A DNA stretch of 64,000 bases from Microcystis aeruginosa FD4 (GTDB lineage: Bacteria > Cyanobacteriota > Cyanobacteriia > Cyanobacteriales > Microcystaceae): assembly GCF_009792235.1 (NCBI RefSeq), contig NZ_CP046973.1:4960001-5024000 (forward strand), read 5' to 3'. This document shows, piece by piece, positions 54,702 through 63,958 of this stretch; the stretch's first letter is position 1; each line of letters begins with the position of its first letter. The notes beneath the pieces are model-generated. The model saw only the letters and a program-made list of their open reading frames with translations. It had not been told where the DNA came from and did no database searches. The position numbers were made by a program, and so were the translations under genes.

Positions 54702-54986
54702 ATGAATAAAGGTGAATTAATCGATCAAATCGCTCTCAAAGCCTCTGTCACCAAAAAACAAGCAGATGCTGTTCTCACTGCCGCCATCGAAACCATTATC
54801 GAAGCGGTTTCTGAGGGGGACAAAGTAACCCTAGTAGGATTCGGTTCCTTCGAGGCCCGGGAACGTCAGGCCAGGGAAGGACGCAACCCGAAAACCGGCG
54901 ATAAGATGGAGATTCCGGCCACTCGCGTCCCGGCTTTCTCGGCGGGTAAACTGTTTAAAGACAGAGTGGCCCCAGATAAGGAATAA
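54702..54986 (+). CDS. hup: HU-family nucleoid protein
   Basis: The 94-residue DNA-bending protein has NKGELIDQIALKASVTKKQA, VTLVGFGSFEARERQAREGR (beta-arm base) and NPKTGDKMEIPATRVPAF. It is full length. AAGGAG precedes the ATG at a good distance. Confidence 0.95.
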   Translation: MNKGELIDQIALKASVTKKQADAVLTAAIETIIEAVSEGDKVTLVGFGSFEARERQAREGRNPKTGDKMEIPATRVPAFSAGKLFKDRVAPDKE

Positions 54987-55017
54987 TTACTGTTGAGCTT
55001 GGATCGCTGTAAGTCTT

Positions 55018-56085
55018 TTGCCTAGACCTAAACATGGTGGTAATCTTGACTGGGCGGCCGCTATTGCCGGCTGTCCGGTTTCCTCTATTCTCGATTTTTC
55101 TGCCAGTATCAATCCCCTCGGTCCGCCAGAAAGCGCCCTAACCGCTATTAAAAGCCATTTAACCAGTCTGACTCGTTATCCTGACCCCGCGTATTGGCAG
55201 TTGCGTTCTGCCCTCGGTCAATGGCACAATATCGGACCAGATTGGATTCTCCCCGGCAATGGTGCGGCTGAGTTATTAACCTGGGCTGGTCGGGAATTGG
55301 CCTCATTTGATAGTGTTTATGTACTAACACCCGCTTTTAACGATTATGAACGGGCTTTAAAAAGTTTTGGGGGAAAAATCTGCCAACATTCCCTAGATTT
55401 AACCAGTTTAAAGCCGGTTAACCCCAAAAAACAAGGCTTATTACTTAATAATCCCCACAATCCCACGGGGAAACTCTGGACGGTGGCGGCCATTCGTCCC
55501 TATCTATCGCAATTTGGTTTGGTGGTAGTGGATGAAGCTTTTATGGATTTTTTACCCCCGCCACAACAGGAGAGTTTAATAGACTTGTTGCCGGAATATC
55601 CCAATCTGGTGATTTTGCGTTCCCTAACTAAATTTTACAGTCTCCCCGGTTTACGTCTAGGATACGTCCTCGCTCATCCCGATCGCCTGTTACAATGGCA
55701 AAGATGGCGCGATCCTTGGTCGGTGAATAACTTGGCTGTGGTTGCCGCTATTGCAGCAATTGAAGATAGGGATTTTCAACAACAAACTTGGGACTGGTTA
55801 ACAGCAGCCCGTGAGGATTTATGGCAGGGATTAGCTAATTTTCCGCAATTACAGCCCCAAACCAGTGCCGCTAACTTCCTCTTAGTGCAATCTCAATCTT
55901 CCTGTTTACCCCTACAGGAAGCTTTATTAAAATATCATCGAATTTTCATCCGCGATTGTCTCAGTTTCCCCGAATTGGGCAGCAATTATTTTCGGGTCGC
56001 TGTCCGTTTACCGGCAGAAAATCAACGATTATTATCGGCTTTAGAGAGTATTTTAGCCGCGTCTGATACTAAATCCGTTGAGTAA
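55018..56085 (+). CDS. cobD: Threonine-phosphate decarboxylase, CobD-type
   Basis: The 355-residue fold-type I PLP enzyme begins at TTG 55018 (PRPKHGGNLDWAAAIAGCPV). It has DFSASINPLGPP, LLNNPHNPTGKL, VVVDEAFMDF and the PLP-Lys motif RSLTKFYSLPGLRLGY. It makes aminopropanol phosphate for the cobalamin lower ligand, or acts as a histidinol-phosphate aminotransferase homologue. A hairpin terminator follows. Confidence 0.85.
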   Translation: MPRPKHGGNLDWAAAIAGCPVSSILDFSASINPLGPPESALTAIKSHLTSLTRYPDPAYWQLRSALGQWHNIGPDWILPGNGAAELLTWAGRELASFDSVYVLTPAFNDYERALKSFGGKICQHSLDLTSLKPVNPKKQGLLLNNPHNPTGKLWTVAAIRPYLSQFGLVVVDEAFMDFLPPPQQESLIDLLPEYPNLVILRSLTKFYSLPGLRLGYVLAHPDRLLQWQRWRDPWSVNNLAVVAAIAAIEDRDFQQQTWDWLTAAREDLWQGLANFPQLQPQTSAANFLLVQSQSSCLPLQEALLKYHRIFIRDCLSFPELGSNYFRVAVRLPAENQRLLSALESILAASDTKSVE

Positions 56086-56090
56086 CGCAC

Positions 56091-56123
56091 AGAAAACGGG
56101 TTTCTCGGAGAAACCCGTTTTCT
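56091..56123. terminator. Bidirectional terminator between cobD and psbC
   Basis: AGAAAACGGGTTTCT (56091-56105), loop CGG and its exact complement (56109-56123) make a 15-bp stem. The A/T-rich outer arms put T-runs at both ends (GTTTTCT), so it can stop transcription of the convergent cobD and psbC. Confidence 0.85.
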
Positions 56124-56145
56124 ACTGCCATCGAACTAACCGAAA

Positions 56146-57528
56146 TTAGTCGAGGTCAGGCATTGCCAATGCGGGTTCAGTCTCGCGGTCAATTCCTTTC
56201 TCAAAACCGGCGGCAGCGGCGCGAGCGCGTCCAGCGTGCCAGAGGTGTCCAATCAGGAAGAAGAAGGCGAGGGTGAAGTGAGAGGTGGCCAACCAAGCGC
56301 GAGGAGACACATAGTTAAACGAGTTAACGTCAGTGATAACACCACCCACAGAGTTCAAGGAACCTAAAGGAGCGTGGGTCATGTATTCAGCCGCGCGGCG
56401 TACTTGCCAGGGTTGTACGTCATTTCTGATTTTGTCGAGGTCTAAACCGTTAGGACCGCGGAGGGGTTCTAACCAGGGACCGCGGAAATCCCAGAAACGC
56501 ATGGTTTCACCACCGAAGATGATTTCGCCAGTGGGAGAACGCATCAGGTATTTACCTAGACCGGTGGGGCCTTGGGCAGAAGCGACGTTAGCACCTAAGC
56601 GTTGGTCACGCACCAAGAAGGTGAAAGCTTGAGCTTGGGAAGCTTCCATACCGGTCGGACCGTAGAATTCACTGGGATAGGCGGTGTTGTTAAACCAAAC
56701 GTAAACGGCGGCGATAAAGCCCATCATGGAAAGAGCACCCAAACTGTAGGACAGATAGGCTTCTCCAGACCAGATGAAAGCGCGACGCGCCCAAGCAAAA
56801 GGTTTGGTGAGAATGTGCCAGATACCGCCAGCGATACAGATTAAGCCAATCCAGATGTGACCGCCGATGATATCTTCCATGTTGTTGACGCTGATAATCC
56901 AGCCTTCGCCACCGAAAGGAGCTTTGGTCAGATAACCAAAGATAACTGCGGGGTTGAGGGTAGGATTAGTGATGACGCGGACATCACCGCCACCGGGAGC
57001 CCAGGTATCATAGACACCGCCAAAGAACATGGCTTTAAATACCAACAACAGCGCACCACAACCCAAGAGAATCAGGTGATAACCGATGATGTTGGTCATT
57101 TGGTTTTTGTCTTTCCAGTCGTAACCGAAGAAATTAGAGTATTCCTCTAGGGTTTCCGGTCCGCGGATAGCGTGGTAGATACCACCAAAACCGAGTACAG
57201 CCGAAGAAATTAAGTGCAGAACACCAGCGACGAAGTAGGGGAAGGTATCGACTACTTCACCCCCAGGACCGACCCCAAAACCGAGGGTCGCTAAGTGGGG
57301 AAGCAGGATTAAACCCTGTTCGTACATCGGTTTTTCGGGGATAAAGTGGGCGGTTTCAAACAGGGTCATCGCCCCGGCCCAGAAAACGATTAAACCGGCG
57401 TGGGCGACGTGAGCGCCGAGCAGTTTACCGGAGAGGTTGATGAGACGAGCGTTACCAGACCACCAAGCGAAGCCGGTGGAACTTTGGTCACGACCACTAG
57501 CGGTAGGGATATTAGAGAGCGTTACCAC
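56146..57528 (-). CDS. psbC: Photosystem II CP43 protein
   Basis: The 460-residue chlorophyll-binding antenna of PSII is complete, with VTLSNIPTASGRDQSSTGFA at the start and GGETMRFWDFRGPWLEP, the loop near the Mn cluster. It starts at GTG 57528 inside psbD (17 bp overlap), the conserved cyanobacterial and plastid arrangement. CP43 sits in the thylakoid membrane with six helices. Confidence 0.97.
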   Translation of the reverse strand: MVTLSNIPTASGRDQSSTGFAWWSGNARLINLSGKLLGAHVAHAGLIVFWAGAMTLFETAHFIPEKPMYEQGLILLPHLATLGFGVGPGGEVVDTFPYFVAGVLHLISSAVLGFGGIYHAIRGPETLEEYSNFFGYDWKDKNQMTNIIGYHLILLGCGALLLVFKAMFFGGVYDTWAPGGGDVRVITNPTLNPAVIFGYLTKAPFGGEGWIISVNNMEDIIGGHIWIGLICIAGGIWHILTKPFAWARRAFIWSGEAYLSYSLGALSMMGFIAAVYVWFNNTAYPSEFYGPTGMEASQAQAFTFLVRDQRLGANVASAQGPTGLGKYLMRSPTGEIIFGGETMRFWDFRGPWLEPLRGPNGLDLDKIRNDVQPWQVRRAAEYMTHAPLGSLNSVGGVITDVNSFNYVSPRAWLATSHFTLAFFFLIGHLWHAGRARAAAAGFEKGIDRETEPALAMPDLD

Positions 57529-58567
57529 GCGGGAGAACCTCCTCAGGGAAGATAAAGTTTTCGTGGGGTTGGTCTTGGGGAGCCATCCAAGCTCTCAGAC
57601 CTTCGTTAAGCAGAATATTTTTAGTGTAGAAGGTTTCAAATTCCGGGTCTTCCGCCGCTCTCAATTCCTGAGAAACGAAGTCATAGGCCCGTAGATTAAG
57701 CGCTAACCCCACTACACCCACAGCACTCATCCATAAACCAGTCACGGGGACAAAGAGCATGAAGAAGTGTAACCAACGTTTGTTGGAGAAAGCAATGCCG
57801 AAGATTTGCGACCAGAAACGGTTGGCAGTGACCATGGAGTAGGTTTCTTCCGCTTGGGTGGGTTCAAAAGCCCGGAAAGTGTTGGAACCTTCACCGTCTT
57901 CAAACAGGGTATTTTCTACCGTCGCTCCGTGAATAGCACAGAGAAGCGCACCACCGAGGATACCAGCTACACCCATCATGTGGAAGGGGTTCAGTGTCCA
58001 GTTGTGGAAGCCTTGGAAGAAGAGAATGAAACGGAAGATACCAGCCACGCCGAAGCTAGGGGCAAAGAACCAGCTAGACTGACCGAGGGGGTACATCAGG
58101 AAGACACTGACGAACACCGCAATCGGGCCAGAGAAGGCGAGGGCGTTGTAGGGACGAATGCCGACTAAACGGGCGATTTCAAACTGACGTAGCATGAAGC
58201 CAATCAAGCCGAAAGCACCGTGGAGAGCGACAAAGGGCCATAAACCGCCGATTTGACACCAACGGGTGAAGTTTCCTTGGGCTTCCGGTCCCCAGAGAAA
58301 GAGGATGGAGTGACCGAAGGCATCGGCGGGGGTGGAGACGGCAACGGTGAGGAAGTTGCCGCCTTCCAGGTAGGAACTGGCTAACCCGTGGGTGTACCAG
58401 GAGGTGACGAAGGTGGTGCCGGTTAACCATCCACCTAGGGCCAGGAAGGCGCAGGGGAAGAGTAGTAAACCAGACCAACCGATGAAGACGAAACGGTCTC
58501 TTTTGAGCCAGTCATCGAGAGCATCAAACAGCCCTCTTTCTGGGGCGCGTCCGACAGCAATGGTCAT
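57512..58567 (-). CDS. psbD: Photosystem II D2 protein
   Basis: The 351-residue reaction-centre subunit has SYLEGGNFLTVAVSTPAD, the pheophytin/quinone helix regions and NPFHMMGVAGILGGALLCAI (His ligand region), with the LNEGLRAWMAPQDQPHENF C-terminal part. It forms the core with D1. GAGGAAAAATACCC precedes the ATG. Cyanobacteria usually have a second psbD elsewhere, without psbC. Confidence 0.97.
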   Translation of the reverse strand: MTIAVGRAPERGLFDALDDWLKRDRFVFIGWSGLLLFPCAFLALGGWLTGTTFVTSWYTHGLASSYLEGGNFLTVAVSTPADAFGHSILFLWGPEAQGNFTRWCQIGGLWPFVALHGAFGLIGFMLRQFEIARLVGIRPYNALAFSGPIAVFVSVFLMYPLGQSSWFFAPSFGVAGIFRFILFFQGFHNWTLNPFHMMGVAGILGGALLCAIHGATVENTLFEDGEGSNTFRAFEPTQAEETYSMVTANRFWSQIFGIAFSNKRWLHFFMLFVPVTGLWMSAVGVVGLALNLRAYDFVSQELRAAEDPEFETFYTKNILLNEGLRAWMAPQDQPHENFIFPEEVLPRGNAL

Positions 58568-58892
58568 GGGTATTTTTCCTCTTGCTTAACTGAAATCACG
58601 GGCAAGATTTCTTAACTTTTTTGAGTCTGGGATTACTCCCATTGTCTTATAAGATGGCGCGATCAATTGACTGGATTAGCTTGACTAACCTAGCTGCGAT
58701 CGCTAGTTAATCCTCACAAACTGTAAAAGATTAACGTTTCTTAAACTAGCACAAGCTAGACAATAATTTCGAGTTCGGTAAGACTTTGGTTTCTTGTGGC
58801 CTCTATCTACCTTTAACCATTATTAGCAAAAAATTACAAATCTATACAACTTGACTCATAATTGATTTTTTATACACACAAAAACTTTTTTG
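58568..58892 (-). promoter_or_regulatory. Leader and promoter region of psbDC
   Basis: The 325 bp between the ligase stop and psbD contain a TATAAG -10-like box (complement near 58649-58654) about 80 bp upstream of the ATG, with TTTTTTGAG leader sequence. HIP1-like sites are present. No gene is seen. Regulation by light is known for psbD but cannot be read from this DNA. Confidence 0.35.
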
Positions 58893-59654
58893 TCAATGAG
58901 TATTTATATTCATTTTTTTAAGCGATTGCCACTCGCAATCCCCTAGGGGTTGCTCTAGCAATTGACAATCGAAGCATTCCTCGGCGGCGGTTTTCAGGGT
59001 AGCGATAATTGTCTCTAGGGTCAAATCTGGGGCTAAATTCAGCTTTTGAGGGGCGGAACTGGCGAAAACTTGCTCAAACAGCGAATTATCTTGCTCTAGC
59101 ACCATCGAACCATGTTGGAGAACATAGCAACCCCGTTGCAGTTGGGCGCTTCCAATAAATTTATTTCCCCAATTATCAACTAAATCCGCACCAGTAGCTG
59201 TACCGAAACAGTTAGCAGAATGGATATATCCCCGGCCGGCAGCACCGTAGGACAATTCTAGACCGAGATTTTGCCAGCCTGTAATTAAAAATTGACAGAT
59301 TTGCTGGTAAACTTCCCTAATATTCCCCTTCATCCCCGAATTTACCACCATATAAGTCAAATCCCCCTGATGTAGTACGGCTCGACCACCGGTAGGACGA
59401 CGAACTAGGGAGATTTTTTGACCTTGCCAAGTCAAATTACGCCAAAAATCGGGATATTGCCGTTGATGATAGCCCAAGGAAATAGCCGGGGGCGACCATT
59501 GATAAAAACGCAGAGTCGGGGGATGATGACTGCAACGGTGTTGCTCTAGTAACCAAGAATCGATCGCCATTTGTAGCTCTGCCGATGAGATAATTGGCGG
59601 GATATAACGCCAAATTTTAGCTGCCACCAAAGGATTCTCGTAACATTTCATCAT
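58893..59654 (-). CDS. Lipoate/octanoate protein ligase family protein
   Basis: The 253-residue BPL/LplA-LipB fold enzyme has LRFYQWSPPAISLGYHQRQY, LVRRPTGGRAVLHQGDLTYM and ANCFGTATGADLV, typical of LipM/LplA-like transferases. NKFIGSAQLQRGCYVLQHGS follows. It attaches lipoyl or octanoyl groups to E2/GcvH. Its start overlaps the YbjN-like gene's end by 38 bp, suggesting coupling; a start a few codons inside is possible. Confidence 0.85.
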   Translation of the reverse strand: MMKCYENPLVAAKIWRYIPPIISSAELQMAIDSWLLEQHRCSHHPPTLRFYQWSPPAISLGYHQRQYPDFWRNLTWQGQKISLVRRPTGGRAVLHQGDLTYMVVNSGMKGNIREVYQQICQFLITGWQNLGLELSYGAAGRGYIHSANCFGTATGADLVDNWGNKFIGSAQLQRGCYVLQHGSMVLEQDNSLFEQVFASSAPQKLNLAPDLTLETIIATLKTAAEECFDCQLLEQPLGDCEWQSLKKMNINTH

Positions 59655-60092
59655 TATTATCTGCTACCGTCGCCACGAGAGTAATTGCTCGCGAAATCTC
59701 CCCGGGAGACAAATCGGCCACACTACGCTGAAAAATCACCACCACCTGATCATTCATAATGCCAAAATGAGATTCAAAGGTTTCGGCACAATTCATCGCT
59801 AATAACTTGCGAGTTAATCCCAATTCATCCTTAACGGGTAATTTGAGGACAGAAGACCACACCGTGAGAAATCATCATCGCTTTCCCCAGTTAACTGCAC
59901 AAATACCTCAACGCTACCATACTGAAACTTCCACAGATAACCTTTTTCTGTATGTTGTACCATAGCAGTATCATTCTGCTGCAGAGTAGAAATAACCATT
60001 TCAATCATTTCTTTGTGACTGCTCGTACTAACCAGAAATTCATCGGTCATTGACTCTACTGCTTCTGAAGTCGCTAAACTTTCTGTGGTCAT
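59617..60092 (-). pseudogene. YbjN/T3SS-chaperone-like protein, one-base frameshift
   Basis: The first frame (ATG 60092, TTESLATSEAVESMTDEFLV to FVQLTGESDDDF) leaves the conserved sequence near 59863. The second frame continues TVWSSVLKLPVKDELGLTRK, LLAMNCAETFESHFGIMNDQ and ends at 59617. Adding one T at 59861-59863 gives DDDFLTVWSSV and about 158 residues. The fold is that of YbjN/CesT-like peptide-binding chaperones found in cyanobacteria. A sequencing error is possible. Confidence 0.75.
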
Positions 60093-60325
60093 AAAAATTC
60101 CCTAAACTCGATCGATCACAATCTTATCCTAAGGGAAAAGAAAAAAAGACATTCGGGTTGGGGAAGTGGGGTTTTAGGGTTTTGGGGTTTTAGGGTTTTG
60201 GGGTTTTAGTTGAATTTCCCCACTTTCCCCACTTCCCCAATTACTCAAAATTTTATGAAGCATTTGAGTAAACACCTAACTTGATCGATGACAATGGCTC
60301 TATCCCGTTCTAGCTGTCAATAATT
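60093..60325. repeat. GGGGTTTTAGGGTTTT-type repeats
   Basis: Tandem GGGTTTTGGGGTTTTA runs (60170-60213) flanked by inverted CCCCACTTCCCC/GGGGAAGTGGGG arms (60160-60171 and 60227-60238) could form a large stem-loop. No gene is visible. The -10-like sequence for the TetR gene is not clear. Confidence 0.5.
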
Positions 60326-60952
60326 ATGCAAAGTCTTTTTCAAAGTTCCCTAACTCAGACCAATTCTGGGGAAGAAGATACCCGTAGTCGTATTCTACAG
60401 GCCGCTTTACGTTTATTTGCCGCTAAGGGTTATGAAGGAACCACGACTAAAGACCTAGCAGGAAAGGCAAATGTGGCAGAAGGAACTTTATTTCGTTATT
60501 TTCCCAACAAAAAGGCGATTTTAATCGAAGTGGCCACTAGGGGATGGGTGGATATTCTCACCGACTTGCTGACGGAATTGAGCGAAATGGGCAGTTATAA
60601 AGCGGTAGCGCAGGTGATGCGACGTAGGGTGTTGAGAATGCGAGAAAATAGCGATTTATTGCGAGTTTGTTTTATAGAGGCGCAATTTCACCCGGAATTA
60701 AAAGACCGAATTCAATCGGAGGTAATTGCTAAAATGACCGATGTGGCCGAGGCTTTTTTTCAAACAGCGATCGATCGTGGTATCTATCGTCCCATGAATC
60801 CGAAAATTGTGGCCCAGGTTTTTCTAGGAATGTTCGCAATTGCCGGTTTTTCCACTGAAACTATTTTAGATGCCAATGCTTCCCCCTTAGCTTTACAAGA
60901 AATGGCCGAAGGTATTGCCGAAATTTTTCTGAATGGAGTGTTAGTTAAGTAG
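60326..60952 (+). CDS. TetR/AcrR-family transcriptional regulator
   Basis: The 208-residue regulator has an N-terminal HTH (SRILQAALRLFAAKGYEGTT, TKDLAGKANVAEGTLFRYFP NKKAI) and a helical ligand domain. Ligand and targets are unknown. It has no neighbouring transporter on the same strand, though the RND adaptor at 48205 is in the wider region. Confidence 0.9.
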   Translation: MQSLFQSSLTQTNSGEEDTRSRILQAALRLFAAKGYEGTTTKDLAGKANVAEGTLFRYFPNKKAILIEVATRGWVDILTDLLTELSEMGSYKAVAQVMRRRVLRMRENSDLLRVCFIEAQFHPELKDRIQSEVIAKMTDVAEAFFQTAIDRGIYRPMNPKIVAQVFLGMFAIAGFSTETILDANASPLALQEMAEGIAEIFLNGVLVK

Positions 60953-61100
60953 GCCTGCAAAATTAATTTCCTAGTCGAGACTCCGAGACAGCTAATCTAA
61001 GGATAGGCGGTTAAAATCCGTTTTAGCTTACTTATGATAAAATGCCTTCAAAGACAGGTAAGGGAAAACTTGCAATTATTCACCCGATAAAATAGCCGAG

Positions 61101-62695
61101 ATGAAACCCTGTTACTGCATTAATCCCGATTGTTCTCAGCCAGATCATCCGAGTAATAATAACTCGAATACTCGTTACTGTCAAAGTTGCGGCTCTCAAT
61201 TGTTGTTAAATGGTCAATATAGGGTAAGTCGGTTATTGAGTGATCCGACCGGTTTTGGGGTTGTTTATGAGGTTTTTGAGGGTTTTACAGCTAAAATCCT
61301 CAAGGTATTACAAGAAAAATGGAATAATCAACCGAAGGCAGTGGAATTATTTAAACGGGAATATGACGTTTTATTAGAGTTAAGTCGTCAAAATGTCATC
61401 GGTGTTCCTCAAGCGGATGCCTATTTTCAATATTCCACGAGAGAGGGGAAAATATTACACTGTTTAGTCATGGAAAAAGTGGAGGGGATTAATTTAGAAC
61501 AGTGGCTAAAGCAGTATGATAAGTTAAGTCAAAAACGAGCTTTAAAATGGCTGAGAGAAATTACTTTAATTCTCGATAAAATTCATCAACAGAATTGGCT
61601 GCATCGTGATATTAAACCCCCTAATATCATGCTGCGGAATAGTGGCGAGTTGGTGTTAATTGATTTTGGGACGGCAAGGGAAGAAACCCAAACCTATCAT
61701 CAAAAGGTAAAAGGTCAACAAGTAACAGGTATTACTTCAGCCGGATATACACCCAATGAACAACAACATGGCCAAGCAGTGATTCAATCAGATTTTTATG
61801 CTTTAGGACGAACTTTTGTGCATTTATTAACCGGAAAACATCCTTTAGAAATTTATGATGCGGTTAATGATGTTTTATCTTGGCGAGAAGAAACGGAAAA
61901 TATTCACCCGTTATTGTTGGATTTTATTGACGAGTTAATGGGGAGATTGCCCAAGAATAGGCCAGCTAATGCTAGGTTTATTTTACAACGTTTAGATGAG
62001 ATTGAAAAACAGTTAAATTTACCTCCTACAACTCCTAATAGACCATCTCCACCACCACAAAATCCGCAGCCTGTTGTAACTCAAAAACAACCGCCGGTTA
62101 TTCCTAAGATTAATCCTTCTCCGCCGGTTTTACCTGTACCTGTACCAAAAAAACACCAGCACAACCGGTTAAAAATAATAATCTGAGAAACAGAATGATA
62201 GCTCTTGGTGGCATTTTGTTATTAGGGATAGGAATAACCCAAGGTTACGGTTATTTAAAATATGAAATATTTCCTGCTAGTCCTCAATTATTAATATCTG
62301 ATTTATCTAGTCTTCGCTTTTTAGATAAAACCCTTACTGGTCATTCTAGCACGGTTGGGTCAGTAGTATATAGTCCCGATGGCCGCTATTTAGCTAGTGG
62401 GAGTAGTGACGATACTATCAAAATTTGGGAGGTAGCAACAGGTAGAGAATTGCGTACCCTTACTGGTCATTATTGGGGGGTTTACTCAGTGGTATATAGT
62501 CCCGATGGCCGCTATTTAGCTAGTGGTAGTTGGGACCAAACTATCAAAATTTGGGAGGTAGCAACGGGAAAAGAATTGCGTACCCTTACTGGTCATTCTA
62601 ACAGGGTTAGGTCAGTAGTATATAGTCCCGATGGTCGCTATTTAGCTAGTGGGAGTGGTGACGATACTATCAAAATTTGGCGGGTGGGACAGTAA
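61101..62695 (+). pseudogene. Ser/Thr kinase-WD40 protein split by poly-A slip
   Basis: The first frame (ATG 61101, 361 residues) has an N-terminal zinc ribbon (CYCINPDCSQ, YCQSCGSQ), a kinase domain with AKILKVLQEKW (Lys), LHRHDIKPPN-like LHRDIKPPNIML and LVLIDFGTAREET, and a Pro-rich linker ending RLKIII. A second frame starts at 62195 with a transmembrane helix (IALGGILLLGIGITQGYGY) and three WD40 repeats. One extra A in the A7 run at 62147-62153 rejoins them as PKKTPAQPVKNNN, giving about 531 residues. As it stands, the kinase would lack its membrane anchor and WD40 sensor. A slip or sequencing error in the homopolymer is likely. Confidence 0.8.
62331..62695 (+). repeat. Three near-identical 126-bp WD40 units
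   Basis: CCCTTACTGG recurs at 62331, 62457 and 62583, exactly 126 bp (42 codons) apart. The units encode SVVYSPDGRYLASGS and TIKIWEVATG. High DNA identity implies recent duplication or gene conversion. A full propeller needs about seven blades, so this array is short. Confidence 0.88.
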
Positions 62696-62873
62696 ACTTG
62701 TGTTGGGGGTGACAGCAATAACTTTTGTCTATCAAAAATGAGCGACACTTGCGGGAAACTCAACTGCACCGATGTCTTTAAAAATGTTGGGTTTTAGCTC
62801 AAATTTTTGAATCGAGCAGTTTTCTCCTAAGTATTAAAGCGCTCAACTCAACCGAAAAGCTTGATCTCAGCTA

Positions 62874-63482
62874 CTAGGACGATAACTGCGACTGAAGAAA
62901 ACTGTAACCACGATCAAATCGGGGAATCATCCTACAGTTGAATTGATTCAGTTCTTCAACAATATCAGGACTATCAAAGTCTTTTGAGTTTCGATTCAAA
63001 AAACACGCCTGCTGTGGCTGATAACGTCGTAAATGATGAAGTACCGAGGCATAGACAAGAGCATCTTGTGGCGTTAAATCATATATCGTTTCATAAGATG
63101 CTGCTTCGATTAAAATATCAGCAGTAAGTGCCACAATTTCTCCTACCTTGAGGAGGCGTTCTCGATATTTATTAAAACGATGTCGTTCTTCTTCATTGCT
63201 TTGCACCATTAAACTAGCAATATCTTGAATACTCTTGATCCGACTTGCATAAGAAGCTGTGCGTGAAAGTTGACGTAACTCAGTATCTAGTAACTGTTGA
63301 AGTTCCCGACGACTCTTTGCTTGACGAGTCAGTTTTTCGTGAGGTTCAGCTAGACTATATGCTGGAATAATTAGTTTGGCTTGTCCTGTTTCACAAAGTT
63401 GCAGAATCTGCTCACAGCTTAGACACTGCTCTTGCTCGAAGGTTAGCTCTAAAACAAAATTTGTTTCAACATAGATATTCAC
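62874..63482 (-). CDS. PIN-domain protein
   Basis: The 202-residue protein begins MNIYVETNFVLELTFEQEQ, where VETNF replaces the usual DxN/DTN of PIN nucleases. The LIIPAYSLAEPHEKL strand carries a Glu, and TPQDALVYASVLHHLRRYQP with FLNRNSKDFDSPDI provides the later Asp residues. PIN domains are RNases or toxins. It overlaps the upstream gene by 4 bp (ATGA), so they are co-translated. Confidence 0.75.
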   Translation of the reverse strand: MNIYVETNFVLELTFEQEQCLSCEQILQLCETGQAKLIIPAYSLAEPHEKLTRQAKSRRELQQLLDTELRQLSRTASYASRIKSIQDIASLMVQSNEEERHRFNKYRERLLKVGEIVALTADILIEAASYETIYDLTPQDALVYASVLHHLRRYQPQQACFLNRNSKDFDSPDIVEELNQFNCRMIPRFDRGYSFLQSQLSS

Positions 63483-63958
63483 GCCGCCGCCTCACGCTGA
63501 AATTTTCCTCCAGCTAAAGCAGCATACAAGCCTGAATCAATCAACCAACGCTGAGAATCATCGAGAGCTTCAGGCGGCTTTTCAGAATAAATAATCTCTC
63601 CCAACCAGGAAGCAACAATTAGTTCAAGACTTTGCCTACTAATTTGGTCATTCGTTACCCCTGCTCGTTGAAAATAAGGCTGAAGAATGGGACTTGCATC
63701 AATCATGTAACTAGGTTCACTCTGCTCCTGAAAAGCCCCAACATTACTCCATAAGTAAAATCTGTCAGGAAAGACCAGCAAAAAATAGGGAGCCTTGGCA
63801 AAAGTACCGTGTGCCAGAATATTGCGTCGGAGTTTTGCCGCCCATTCTTGGGATACGTTGGTTTTGCACTTGACCTCAACCACAAGAGCGAGTTGACCAT
63901 TGCGGTTATTAACTGCTAAATCCCAGCCAGAAGCCATAAGATGAACTGATGAAACCAT
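63479..63958 (-). CDS. PD-(D/E)XK-like protein, partner of the PIN gene
   Basis: The 159-residue product from ATG 63958 (GGAG 8 bp upstream) has ASGWDLAVNNRNGQLALVVEVKCKTN, an Asp, then Glu-x-Lys, like a restriction-endonuclease fold. The rest includes WAAKLRRNILAHGTF and FLLVFPDRFYLW. In-frame sequence extends to the window edge (GTG 64000), but the RBS supports 63958. It may be an antitoxin or a nuclease. The function is not known. Confidence 0.6.
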   Translation of the reverse strand: MVSSVHLMASGWDLAVNNRNGQLALVVEVKCKTNVSQEWAAKLRRNILAHGTFAKAPYFLLVFPDRFYLWSNVGAFQEQSEPSYMIDASPILQPYFQRAGVTNDQISRQSLELIVASWLGEIIYSEKPPEALDDSQRWLIDSGLYAALAGGKFQREAAA

